Part shown: positions 1-6,244 of the stretch, piece by piece
Layout: every line of letters starts with the position of its first letter
Position numbering within the stretch: position 1 is the first letter of the stretch
Source of the DNA: an uncultured Thermomicrobiales bacterium
GTDB taxonomy: Bacteria > Chloroflexota > Chloroflexia > Thermomicrobiales > UBA6265
NCBI GenBank assembly: GCA_902806365.1
Contig: CADCWJ010000341.1
Coordinates: forward strand, 1-7,777
Direction of reading: 5' to 3'
DNA length: 7,777 nt
Notes under the pieces: model-generated
The model's database searches: none
The model's input: only the letters and a program-made list of their open reading frames with translations
Told to the model about the DNA's origin: nothing
Program-made: the position numbers and the translations under genes

Positions 1-419
1 AGTTCGGCGAGGATGGTTTCGGCAACTCCATCAGTGAAAACCTGACGACCATCGGGGAGCACGAGACGGCGCACGTCGAAACGTTGACCGCAGTCATCAC
101 CGACCTTGGCGGCGAGCCCGTCGAGGCGGCCGAGTACGACTTTGGCGTCACGGACGCCGGGAGCTTCCTGGCGACAGCAGCCGCACTAGAGAATGTCGGC
201 GTGCAGGCCTACGATGGAGCCGCCGCCTCGATCGAGAGCGTCGACCTGTTGCTGGCCGCCGGTGGCATCGTCGCCGTCGAAGCGCGTCACGCTTCCTATC
301 TCAATCTGCTGAACGGCGAGATCCCCTTCCCGGCAGCGTTCGAGACTCCTATGACGCCGGACGAAGTGCTCGAAATCGCGGGCCAGTTTATCGTCACTGA
401 GGCCACGCCGGAGGCATAA
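1..419 (+). CDS. Ferritin-like domain protein, 3' part (5' end outside window)
   Basis: The reading frame is open from the first bases (codons from position 3) to TAA at 417-419, leaving 138 residues. The true start lies upstream of the window; the TTG at 84 is an internal leucine. The fragment matches the C-terminal half of the next gene almost residue for residue. It keeps a helix-2 ExxH (E21, H24 of the fragment), a helix-3 Glu (E63), a helix-4 ExxH (E93, H96), and the same tail motif TPDEVLEIAG near the end. These residues fit the four-helix di-iron ferritin-like fold of the Ferritin_2 family (Rds1/desiccation-related proteins). Helix 1 and any signal peptide are off the edge. Iron binding or an oxidative-stress role is inference from the fold. 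Many synonymous differences from the downstream copy suggest an old duplication. The 84-bp gap to the next gene (420-503) shows no strong terminator, so the two may be co-transcribed. Confidence 0.88.
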   Translation, partial: FGEDGFGNSISENLTTIGEHETAHVETLTAVITDLGGEPVEAAEYDFGVTDAGSFLATAAALENVGVQAYDGAAASIESVDLLLAAGGIVAVEARHASYLNLLNGEIPFPAAFETPMTPDEVLEIAGQFIVTEATPEA

Positions 420-503
420 CCCGGGTGCCCGATGCCGGAACCGGAACTCGTTTATCTCCGGACGCACTGAAGTCCTTCGAAACTCTGAAAGGGAGAATTC
501 TCA

Positions 504-1241
504 ATGCCAATCTCGTCTGACAAGCGGTCAGCCTACGAGGCGCTGCTCCAGAAGGCGGTCGAATCCCGCCTTAGTGAAGTAACCCGTCGTGGCCTTCTTC
601 GGAATGCTGCCGTCGCTGGTGGCGGTCTTGCCGCCATGGGCACCGTCGGCTTTGCCGTCGCCCAGGATTCCACGCCCGAGGGTAACCTCGCCACGCCGAC
701 CGATGATGAGGGCGCCACACCGGCTGCCGATTCGCCGTTCGAGACCGAAGCGGATGTCCTCAACTTCGCCCTTACCCTCGAGCACCTCGAAACCGCCTTC
801 TACCGGGACGGGCTCGCCGAGATCGGCGAAGAGGGCATTACGGGTCTGGGTTTCCAGACCAGTGTGTTCGAGAATCTCAACGAAATCGCCGCCCACGAGG
901 CCGCTCACGTCGAGACCCTGACGGCCGTCATCACCGATCTCGGTGGAGAGCCGGTCGAGGAGGGCACGTACGACTTCGGGTACACCGACGCCGCCAGCTT
1001 CCTGGCCGTCGCCCAGGCCCTCGAGGACACGGGCGTCGGCGCCTACAATGGCGCCGCCCAGTACCTGATCGACAATGACGACTTGCTGACCGCTGCCCTG
1101 ACGATCCATGGAGTCGAGGCCCGGCACGCTGCCTATCTGGCGCTGTTGAACGAAGTCTCGCCGTTCCCGGATGCAGTCAACCCGTTCCTGACGCCGGACG
1201 AAGTCCTCGAGATCGCGGGTCCGTTCATCGTCGAAGACTAG
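504..1241 (+). CDS. Exported ferritin-like (Ferritin_2) protein with Tat signal
   Basis: A complete 245-residue protein. The ATG at 504 is preceded by GGGAG at 491-495, eight bases away, which supports this start. Residues 27-33 read TRRGLLR, a twin-arginine motif, followed by a Gly/Ala-rich hydrophobic stretch (35-53) and an AVA cleavage site after residue 53. A Thr/Pro/Ala/Asp-rich linker (about 55-78) leads into the ferritin-like domain (about 80-215). Probable metal ligands are E93 and E96 in helix 1 (LEHLE), E132/H135 in helix 2 (HEAAH), E174 in helix 3, and E205/H208 in helix 4 (EARH). The Tat route implies export already folded, perhaps with metal loaded. The family is widespread and poorly characterised; iron handling or peroxide protection is inferred. 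It is the second of two tandem paralogues and is followed by a probable terminator. The fold and signal are well supported; the biochemical role is not. Confidence 0.93.
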   Translation: MPISSDKRSAYEALLQKAVESRLSEVTRRGLLRNAAVAGGGLAAMGTVGFAVAQDSTPEGNLATPTDDEGATPAADSPFETEADVLNFALTLEHLETAFYRDGLAEIGEEGITGLGFQTSVFENLNEIAAHEAAHVETLTAVITDLGGEPVEEGTYDFGYTDAASFLAVAQALEDTGVGAYNGAAQYLIDNDDLLTAALTIHGVEARHAAYLALLNEVSPFPDAVNPFLTPDEVLEIAGPFIVED

Positions 1242-1293
1242 ACCGCCCCGGGCTCCCCATTCCCGGAACAAGCGCGGGCAACCGCACGGCAAC

Positions 1294-1327
1294 ACTCCTC
1301 CTGGCCTCACCAGCTGGGAGGAGTTTT
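1294..1327 (+). terminator. Probable Rho-independent terminator after the ferritin-like pair
   Basis: An 8-bp perfect stem (ACTCCTCC at 1294-1301 with GGAGGAGT at 1317-1324) encloses a 15-base loop and is followed by a T run (1324-1327, TTTT, then GCT). It lies 52 bases after the ferritin-like stop codon, in the right orientation to end that transcript. The loop could fold further through CTGG/CCAG pairing. The T tract is short, so termination efficiency cannot be judged from sequence alone. Confidence 0.68.
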
Positions 1328-1665
1328 GCTGTCCGTCGTCTGGCCAAAGGTTCGTGCGCCGCTTCCGCGCGGTCCGGGCATTTCCATCCGTCGGAGCCGC
1401 GCCCTCCGGCGAGACTGCCTTGGTAGTGACATCGGTGCGCAGCCTGCGGACGAAGCACCTTGTCGAAAAGCCGGTCGGTCCGATCCCGGGCAAGGGCTTC
1501 GATGGCGCTTGCCGTCGCCGCTCGCCGGACATGGCCGCGGACCGGCTGCCGCAATTCAGGTGCTGGATGCTTCGCGGCGATTCCCGACTGGCCTTTCGTT
1601 CGGACCGGAGCGGAGGTGGCATGTGATCGCGATGCCGATGCGGCGGGCATGACGAGATGGGCTGC
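1328..1665. other. Intergenic stretch without a convincing gene
   Basis: These 338 bases lie between the ferritin terminator and the end of the convergent phosphoribosyltransferase gene. Several frames are open on both strands, as expected at this GC content. Their translations are rich in Arg, Pro and Ala, lack recognisable motifs, and have no good ribosome site. I see no tRNA-like cloverleaf, repeat array or strong hairpin. It could be a decayed gene or plain spacer. Confidence 0.5.
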
Positions 1666-2376
1666 TCATCGTTCCTCCGGCTGAGATGCGCGCGAGTCCA
1701 ACCGAGGCTCGTCTGCCAGCAGACGACGAACCGTGTCAATCGGAACCGGTGCAAAGTCCCGGTACCAATGGCTCACGGCCTGGAAGCGTTCAGGCTCGAC
1801 AACCACAACCGTTGCGACGCCGTCCTCGCGGAATGCGCGCGCGACCTCGCGCGCCGCTACCGGCACCGCGACGATCGTCCGCCTCGGTCGCTGCTTCGAC
1901 GCCGCGTCGACAGCGACCCGCATCGAGGCACCTGTCGCGAGCCCATCATCGACAAGGACGACGATTTTGTCCGTCAGGGAAATCGACAGCCTGTCGTCGT
2001 GTACCATCCGGTCGATGCGGTTCCGCTCGTCGTTGGCGTGGGCAATCAGCGATTGAACGGTGGCCGGCGCGAGTCTCAGCTCGCGAATGAGTGCCTCGTT
2101 GAGACGAAGCGTGCGCAAGGGACCGACCGCGCCGATCGCCAACTCGGGCTGACCCGGCGCGCGAATCTTGCGGATGGTGAAGGCGTCGAGCGGTGCCCCG
2201 AGGGTACGCGCGATTCCAGCCGCGACGGGAACCCCGCCGCGGACCAGCCCGAGCACCACGACGTCCCGGGGATCGATATCCGGGAGGACCGGTGGCAGCG
2301 CGAGCACCAGCTGGGCTCCGGCATCCGCGCGGTCCCGAAAGGGTGGCTCGCCCGGCCGGACCGTTGTCAACGACAT
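1666..2376 (-). CDS. Phosphoribosyltransferase-domain protein (COG1926 type)
   Basis: A 236-residue protein with a type I phosphoribosyltransferase fold. An N-terminal FRDRADAG segment (13-20) is typical of the COG1926 group. A central VVLGLVRGGVPVA strand-loop (40-52) and RKIRAPGQPELAIGAV (69-84) follow. The PRPP-binding loop is VVLVDDGLATGAS (139-151), with the two acidic residues D143 and D144. The chosen ATG at 2376 has a close-to-consensus ribosome site (GGGAGGT) five bases upstream. The frame stays open to 2718, but a longer start would run into the divergent hydrolase gene and has no such site. Members are predicted to use PRPP or a related ribosyl-phosphate substrate; the acceptor base or alcohol is unknown. 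The gene is divergent from the MBL-fold hydrolase across 115 bp, so the two may share control. The fold is secure, the substrate is not. Confidence 0.9.
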   Translation of the reverse strand: MSLTTVRPGEPPFRDRADAGAQLVLALPPVLPDIDPRDVVVLGLVRGGVPVAAGIARTLGAPLDAFTIRKIRAPGQPELAIGAVGPLRTLRLNEALIRELRLAPATVQSLIAHANDERNRIDRMVHDDRLSISLTDKIVVLVDDGLATGASMRVAVDAASKQRPRRTIVAVPVAAREVARAFREDGVATVVVVEPERFQAVSHWYRDFAPVPIDTVRRLLADEPRLDSRASQPEER

Positions 2377-2381
2377 GACCA

Positions 2382-2388
2382 ACCTCCC
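2382..2388 (-). promoter_or_regulatory. Ribosome binding site that fixes the phosphoribosyltransferase start
   Basis: On the minus strand this reads GGGAGGT and lies five bases before the ATG at 2376. It is the strongest site near any candidate start of the long open frame, and it excludes the upstream ATG codons that would overlap the divergent gene. Confidence 0.75.
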
Positions 2389-2491
2389 GGCTCCGGCGAT
2401 GATGGTGTGGAGCGGTCGCACAAGGCGCACGAACCTGCCTGTCCCTAAAGCCTGACCGGAGTCGCTTTCGTCAGGGGAGTTCCCTCGAATC

Positions 2492-3322
2492 ATGACCAGC
2501 CTGGACTCCATGCTCGTATCGACATCGCAACCCTGGTTTGCGGTGCGGATCGCAAAAGCCGGCATCTTCGTCATCGAAGAGCCGCTCCATGTCGAGATGG
2601 TGAAATCGTATCTGATCGTCGGCAAGGAGCGGGCGATCCTGCTCGATACCGGGATGGGCGTGGGCGACATGCGGGCGCTCACCGATGAATTGACCGATCG
2701 ACCGGTTGTCGTCGTCAACAGTCACGCCCACTGGGACCACATCGGCGGGAATCGGCAGTTCGGCGAGATCTGGATTCACGAGGCTGAAGCGGATTCCCTG
2801 CTCACCGGTGTGCCGAACGAAAAGCTGCGCCGGGCTTTTGCGCCCATCAACCTGACCGGTCCGCTGCCGCCAGGCATCGACCCGATGACGATCTCGTTTC
2901 CGCCGACACCGGCGACGGGGACGATGCGGGACGGCCACCGGTTCGACCTCGGCGGGCGGACGCTGGAAGTCGTCCACGGGCCAGGGCACTCGCCAGGCGG
3001 CATCTCGCTGCTCGATGCGGGCAACGGGGCACTCTTCAGCACCGATGTCGCCTACGCAGGCGCGCTCTACGTCTACGATCCCGCCGAATTGCCGGTGTAC
3101 CATACCTCGCTCTCGCGGCTGGCGGATCACGCGCCGGATCTTGAGGCGGTTTACCCCGCGCATGGCGCCAGCCCGATCTCGCCTGCCCTGTTGCCGAGGA
3201 TGCGAGACGGCGTCGCCACGGTGATGGCGGGGCGACCACCGGAACGAACCGAGGGCGACATGGCCCGCTACGACTTCGACGGCTTCGCGCTCCAGGTCTG
3301 GGGCATGCCGGTGCCCAGATAG
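2492..3322 (+). CDS. Metallo-beta-lactamase-fold hydrolase
   Basis: A 276-residue single-domain protein with the full set of MBL-fold metal motifs: HxHxDH at 78-83 (HAHWDH), H166 in GPGHSPGG, D185 in STDVAY, and H224 in PAHG. These would hold two metal ions, usually zinc, in a hydrolytic site. The length and motif spacing fit the broad glyoxalase II-like group rather than true beta-lactamases, RNase Z or RNase J. There is no signal peptide, so it is probably cytoplasmic. The start is ATG 2492, with AGGGGAG at 2473-2479, twelve bases upstream, which is rather far. ATG 2510 is an alternative but lacks a site. The substrate could be a thioester, lactone or phosphoester and cannot be read from sequence. 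The gene is divergent from the phosphoribosyltransferase and convergent with nth. Confidence 0.9.
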   Translation: MTSLDSMLVSTSQPWFAVRIAKAGIFVIEEPLHVEMVKSYLIVGKERAILLDTGMGVGDMRALTDELTDRPVVVVNSHAHWDHIGGNRQFGEIWIHEAEADSLLTGVPNEKLRRAFAPINLTGPLPPGIDPMTISFPPTPATGTMRDGHRFDLGGRTLEVVHGPGHSPGGISLLDAGNGALFSTDVAYAGALYVYDPAELPVYHTSLSRLADHAPDLEAVYPAHGASPISPALLPRMRDGVATVMAGRPPERTEGDMARYDFDGFALQVWGMPVPR

Positions 3323-3510
3323 CCGCTCGCGAATCGTCTGTGCCAAGTCGTGACGGAAAATCGTGACGGTGATGGGTGCGGCCGCGGGGGCCCCATTCGC
3401 TCCGCTTCGATGCCGCTTACAGGGCAGGCGCCCGCGGACAGGATTTCGATGCAACGGTGCGCTCCCAAGTGCGCTAACCCGTCCCTGCAGATACCGCTCT
3501 CGCTCGGCTG

Positions 3511-4176
3511 CTACCGGTGATTCGTCACGCCCACCTGGCGGCACATGGCGAGCAGGGGGCAGGTCGAACAGCGGGGACGATCGCCGGTGCAAACGTGCTT
3601 GCCGAAGGGGACGAGCCGCTCGTTGATCTCCACCCAGTACCGCTCCGGCAGGACCGCTTCGAGTGCATCCATCGTCGCCTCGGGTGTCTTCGCCCGGACG
3701 TACCCCCACCGGTTCGTGACGCGATGGACGTGGATATCGACGCTGATCCGTTGCTGGCCGCAGGCGATCCCGAGGGCGAGATTGGCGCACTTTGGCCCGA
3801 TACCAGGGAAGGACCGCATCACGTCTTCATCGCAGGGAAGATCGTTGCCATGGGTATCGCGGACCGTGACCGCGATCTCCCGGATCTGGGCGGCCTTGCG
3901 CTCGTGAAAGGTGACATCCGGGATCAACGCGTCGATCGCGGCCGGTTCGAGCTCCGCCACCGTGGCGGCTGTCCGGGCCACGGCGAAGAGGCGACGGGCG
4001 GCGACGAGGCTCGTCTCGTCCCGCGTGCGGACGGACAGCATGCAGGCGACGAGTTGCTCGAACGGGGAGCCGAAGCCGTCGTCGCGCAGCTCGAACATCG
4101 CGGCTTTCGGGAATGGGCGAACGGCGTCGCGGAGCCGCACCATCGCCTCGTCGATCTCGAAGGGCTGCTTGTCCAT
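3511..4176 (-). CDS. nth: Endonuclease III family DNA glycosylase with 4Fe-4S cluster
   Basis: A 221-residue base-excision repair enzyme of the HhH-GPD family, expected to remove oxidised pyrimidines and cut the abasic site by beta-elimination. The helix-hairpin-helix is FPGIGPKCAN (123-132). It holds the predicted Schiff-base lysine K129, and the catalytic aspartate is D147 in SVDIHVHRV. The C-terminal iron-sulfur loop is C-x6-C-x2-C-x5-C (C196, C203, C206, C212). Length fits the family (E. coli Nth is about 211). One oddity is that the segment LSVRTRD (47-53) has Arg where E. coli Nth has Gln in LSAQATD. The start is uncertain: ATG 4176 has AAGGA twelve bases upstream, ATG 4197 has none, and the frame extends to a TTG at 4215. 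The gene converges on the MBL hydrolase (188-bp gap with only a weak long-loop inverted repeat) and is divergent from the P-loop kinase gene. Confidence 0.9.
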   Translation of the reverse strand: MDKQPFEIDEAMVRLRDAVRPFPKAAMFELRDDGFGSPFEQLVACMLSVRTRDETSLVAARRLFAVARTAATVAELEPAAIDALIPDVTFHERKAAQIREIAVTVRDTHGNDLPCDEDVMRSFPGIGPKCANLALGIACGQQRISVDIHVHRVTNRWGYVRAKTPEATMDALEAVLPERYWVEINERLVPFGKHVCTGDRPRCSTCPLLAMCRQVGVTNHR

Positions 4177-4323
4177 CGCCTGCTCTGGTCCTTCCATGGC
4201 AGGCAGTGTTCGCAACCGGAGTGCCAGCCTTTCATGCAGTCACTTCTGGTACGGCCGGCGCCCTCAAGGTCAGCTCCACCGGCAAGGCCATCGATAGTCC
4301 GAAGTCGAGCGAATCTTCGCATC

Positions 4324-4329
4324 GGAGGG
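4324..4329 (+). promoter_or_regulatory. Strong ribosome site not positioned for the kinase start
   Basis: GGAGGG lies seven bases before a GTG at 4337. That GTG is not in the kinase frame. The kinase frame is closed upstream by a TGA at 4342-4344, so this site cannot directly serve any in-frame kinase start at normal spacing; the nearest, GTG 4363, is 33 bases away. Confidence 0.45.
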
Positions 4330-4336
4330 AAGCACG

Positions 4337-4381
4337 GTGATTGAACGATCGGCACGTACGTCGTGGACGAACACGGCATGA
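4337..4381 (+). CDS. Possible 14-residue leader peptide overlapping the kinase start
   Basis: GTG at 4337 opens a 14-codon frame (MIERSARTSWTNTA) that ends at TGA 4379-4381. It has the best Shine-Dalgarno match nearby, and its stop overlaps the kinase ATG as ATGA (4378-4381). That is the classic arrangement for translational coupling. The peptide has no run of a single amino acid that would suggest classical attenuation. It may be chance: in 160 bp of GC-rich intergenic DNA such a frame is possible. If not translated, the GGAGGG may be unrelated to translation. Confidence 0.35.
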   Translation: MIERSARTSWTNTA

Positions 4382-4893
4382 ACCGGATCATCGTCATCTC
4401 CGGGGCGATGGCGTCCGGCAAATCGACCGTAGCGCAACGCCTTGCGGAACGCCTGAACCGTGCCGTGCATCTTCGCGGGGACAGCTTCCGAAGGATGATC
4501 GTCTCCGGACGTGAGGAGATGACGCCATCGCCGACGCCAGAGGCAGTGGCGCAGCTCCAGCTCCGGTATGAGTTGGGAGCGATGGTCGCGGCCCGCTACC
4601 ACGACGCCGGGTTCGACGTGGTGTACCAGGACATCATCTTCGGCGACGATCTGCGCGAGGTGATCCAGCGGCTTGGAGACCGGACCGTTCATGTGATCGT
4701 GCTCAGCCCATCCGCGGAGGTCATCGCGCAGCGGGACGCGGCGAGAGGCAAGACGGGATACGCGGATGGCTGGACGCCCGAGATGCTCGATCGACAGCTT
4801 CGTGAATCCACGCGGGGAATCGGGCTGTGGCTGGACACCAGCGAACTGAGCGTGGAGGAGACCGTCGATCGCATTCTGCGGCACCTCGGTTAG
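4378..4893 (+). CDS. P-loop kinase/phosphotransferase-like protein (AAA_33 or CPT-like)
   Basis: A 171-residue protein with a Walker A motif GAMASGKST at 9-17, directly after the first beta strand. Further conserved blocks are HLRGDSF (31-37, with D35 as a possible catalytic acid), VVYQDIIFG (81-89), a lid-like AARGKTG (121-127), and LWLDTSE (150-156). This order resembles small-molecule kinases of the chloramphenicol phosphotransferase-like and AAA_33 groups. It would use ATP to phosphorylate an unidentified cytoplasmic substrate. I chose ATG 4378 because it puts the P-loop at the usual distance from the N-terminus; GTG 4363 would add five residues and has no ribosome site either. Translation may depend on the overlapping leader frame. 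It is divergent from nth and ends 50 bp from the convergent MFS exporter. True drug resistance or zeta-toxin activity is not shown; no antitoxin gene is next to it. Confidence 0.85.
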   Translation: MNRIIVISGAMASGKSTVAQRLAERLNRAVHLRGDSFRRMIVSGREEMTPSPTPEAVAQLQLRYELGAMVAARYHDAGFDVVYQDIIFGDDLREVIQRLGDRTVHVIVLSPSAEVIAQRDAARGKTGYADGWTPEMLDRQLRESTRGIGLWLDTSELSVEETVDRILRHLG

Positions 4894-4901
4894 CGGTGAA
4901 T

Positions 4902-4938
4902 CCGGCGCGATCAGCCCGTGGGCGCGGACGTGCGCCGG
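4902..4938. terminator. Inverted repeat between convergent genes, possible bidirectional terminator
   Basis: CCGGCGC (4902-4908) pairs perfectly with GCGCCGG (4932-4938) around a 23-base loop. Outside it, GTGA (4896-4899) can pair with TCAC (4944-4947). It fills the gap between the kinase stop (4893) and the MFS exporter stop (4944), where both transcripts must end. There is no T tract on either side, so it is not a standard intrinsic terminator; it may only protect 3' ends or be chance. Confidence 0.35.
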
Positions 4939-4943
4939 TCGAA

Positions 4944-6206
4944 TCACGGCGAAGAAACTTGGTCGGCAGCCACCGGCACGCGAATGTTTCGGAGAACGGG
5001 TGTGAGATACATCGCGACCGGGAGCGTCGTATTGACGATGACGAACAGGAGCAGTGTCGCATCGAGGTCGATTCGATCGAGCAGGTATCCGTAGGTCGCG
5101 ATCCCGAGTGGGAACGTCCCGGCCCCGAGCGCCGCGACGGCGCCCAGCACCCGACCCCGCATCCCGGATGGCACGCGCTTCTGGAAGATCGTCATGAAGA
5201 GCGGGTTGATCGGCTCGAACAGGACCGCGCCAATGAAGATCGCGCCCGCGATCACGCCCCAGGGAGGCACGAAGACGAGCGCCCAGAACGCGGCCGCCCG
5301 GAGCGCGAAGCCGCCAATGATGACGCCGCTGCGGGGCAGACGCTGGTTGAGTCCGGCGAAGATCACATTTCCAACAATCGACCCCACCGCCAGGCCAGTG
5401 AAGATGAAGCCAAGGTTGATGGCGCTGCCGTAACGCTCGTGGGCATACACAGGCAGGATCACGGCGTAGAGCGGCTCGGCGACCAATCCACCGATCGAGA
5501 AGCTCAGCACCATCCACAACAGGAGCCGGTCGCGGTACAGGAACGCGAAACCTTCCCGAACGTCCGCCAGATAGCGGTCGATCCGGCGCGCCGCGTCACT
5601 CGTAGTCCCGGGGACTCTACGGGATGGCACACGGAGCGCGACGATTGCCGCCGAGATGGCGAACGATACGGCGTTCAGGTACAGGAGGGTCGTCGCGCCG
5701 AGCGCCGCGATCAGGATGCCGCCGACAGGGGCGCTGAGCGTACTGGCAAGGCGACCGGTGACACTGTAAGCGGCATTCGCGCGCTCCAGGGTCAGCCCGG
5801 TTCCGGCGACGAGTTCGGGGAAGAGGCTACCTCGTGCGGCTGAGCCCGGCATGTCGAGCAATGCGCCCAGGAACACCAGGACGAGAAGTTGCCAGAACGC
5901 GATCCCGACCGTCTGGTGCAGGATCGGGATCAGCAGCACTGCGACGCACGACGCAATATCGGAGACGACGCTGGTTGGCTTGTAGCCCAGCCGGTCGACG
6001 ATCGCGCCGCCGAAGATGCCGACGATGATCACGGGAAGCGCACCGACCGCTACCGCGATCCCGGTGGAGGTCGCGCTTCCGGTCGTCGTCAGCACGAACC
6101 AGGGGATGGCGAGGTAGGAGAGCGAGTTCCCGGTCTGGGAAACGACATTCGCCGCCAACAAGGCGTACAGCGGGCCTCTGGACTGGAGGGTCGATCGATC
6201 GGCCAC
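4944..6206 (-). CDS. MFS transporter, DHA3/MFS_3 (EntS/Mef-like) type
   Basis: A 420-residue inner-membrane protein with about twelve hydrophobic helices. The N-terminal region (about 13-41) has the pattern NVVSQTGNSL followed by AIPWFVL and a TGSA turn, typical of the MFS_3/DHA3 branch that includes enterobactin exporter EntS and macrolide efflux Mef. Motif A is GGAIVDRLGYK (66-76) in the loop after helix 2. The central loop ends in REGFAFLYRDRLL, and the second half has SGMRGRVLGA, both usual for this branch. It is expected to export a small molecule using the proton gradient; the substrate is unknown. The start is GTG 6206 with AGGGG nine bases upstream, and an in-frame stop lies just beyond, so no longer start exists. 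It lies 38 bp downstream of the other MFS gene on the same strand, probably in one operon. Confidence 0.9.
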   Translation of the reverse strand: MADRSTLQSRGPLYALLAANVVSQTGNSLSYLAIPWFVLTTTGSATSTGIAVAVGALPVIIVGIFGGAIVDRLGYKPTSVVSDIASCVAVLLIPILHQTVGIAFWQLLVLVFLGALLDMPGSAARGSLFPELVAGTGLTLERANAAYSVTGRLASTLSAPVGGILIAALGATTLLYLNAVSFAISAAIVALRVPSRRVPGTTSDAARRIDRYLADVREGFAFLYRDRLLLWMVLSFSIGGLVAEPLYAVILPVYAHERYGSAINLGFIFTGLAVGSIVGNVIFAGLNQRLPRSGVIIGGFALRAAAFWALVFVPPWGVIAGAIFIGAVLFEPINPLFMTIFQKRVPSGMRGRVLGAVAALGAGTFPLGIATYGYLLDRIDLDATLLLFVIVNTTLPVAMYLTPVLRNIRVPVAADQVSSP

Positions 6207-6244
6207 AGGACAATGCCCCTGGAAGTCTGGTCTTCATCCGTCGA

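Noticed and set aside
528..1754. 408-residue open frame on the minus strand
   Set aside because: It runs antisense through the secure Tat ferritin-like gene and into the gap. Its translation is rich in Arg/Gly with no motif, as expected for a shadow frame in GC-rich DNA.
2377..2718. N-terminal extension of the phosphoribosyltransferase to an upstream ATG at 2718
   Set aside because: The extension would overlap the divergent MBL gene, adds nothing like the family, and the ATG at 2376 has a near-ideal ribosome site.
3382..3437. Inverted repeat CCGCGGG/CCCGCGG in the gap between the MBL hydrolase and nth genes
   Set aside because: Only seven pairs with a 42-base loop and no T tract. The core CCGCGG is itself a palindrome and expected by chance in GC-rich DNA.
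2471..3790. 439-residue open frame on the minus strand
   Set aside because: It lies antisense to the MBL hydrolase, whose metal motifs are all present. It also overlaps nth in another frame. Composition is Arg/Pro/His-rich with no domain.
4337..4893. Toxin-antitoxin pair (leader frame plus zeta-like kinase)
   Set aside because: The 14-residue frame is far too short for an antitoxin, and the P-loop protein looks more like CPT/AAA_33 small-molecule kinases than a zeta toxin.
4270..5517. 415-residue open frame on the minus strand
   Set aside because: It crosses the kinase gene antisense and part of the MFS gene in the wrong frame, and has no hydrophobic pattern or motif.
4827..5843. 338-residue open frame on the plus strand
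   Set aside because: It is antisense to the MFS exporter. Its very high Arg/Asp/Glu content is the complement of membrane-helix codons, not a real protein.
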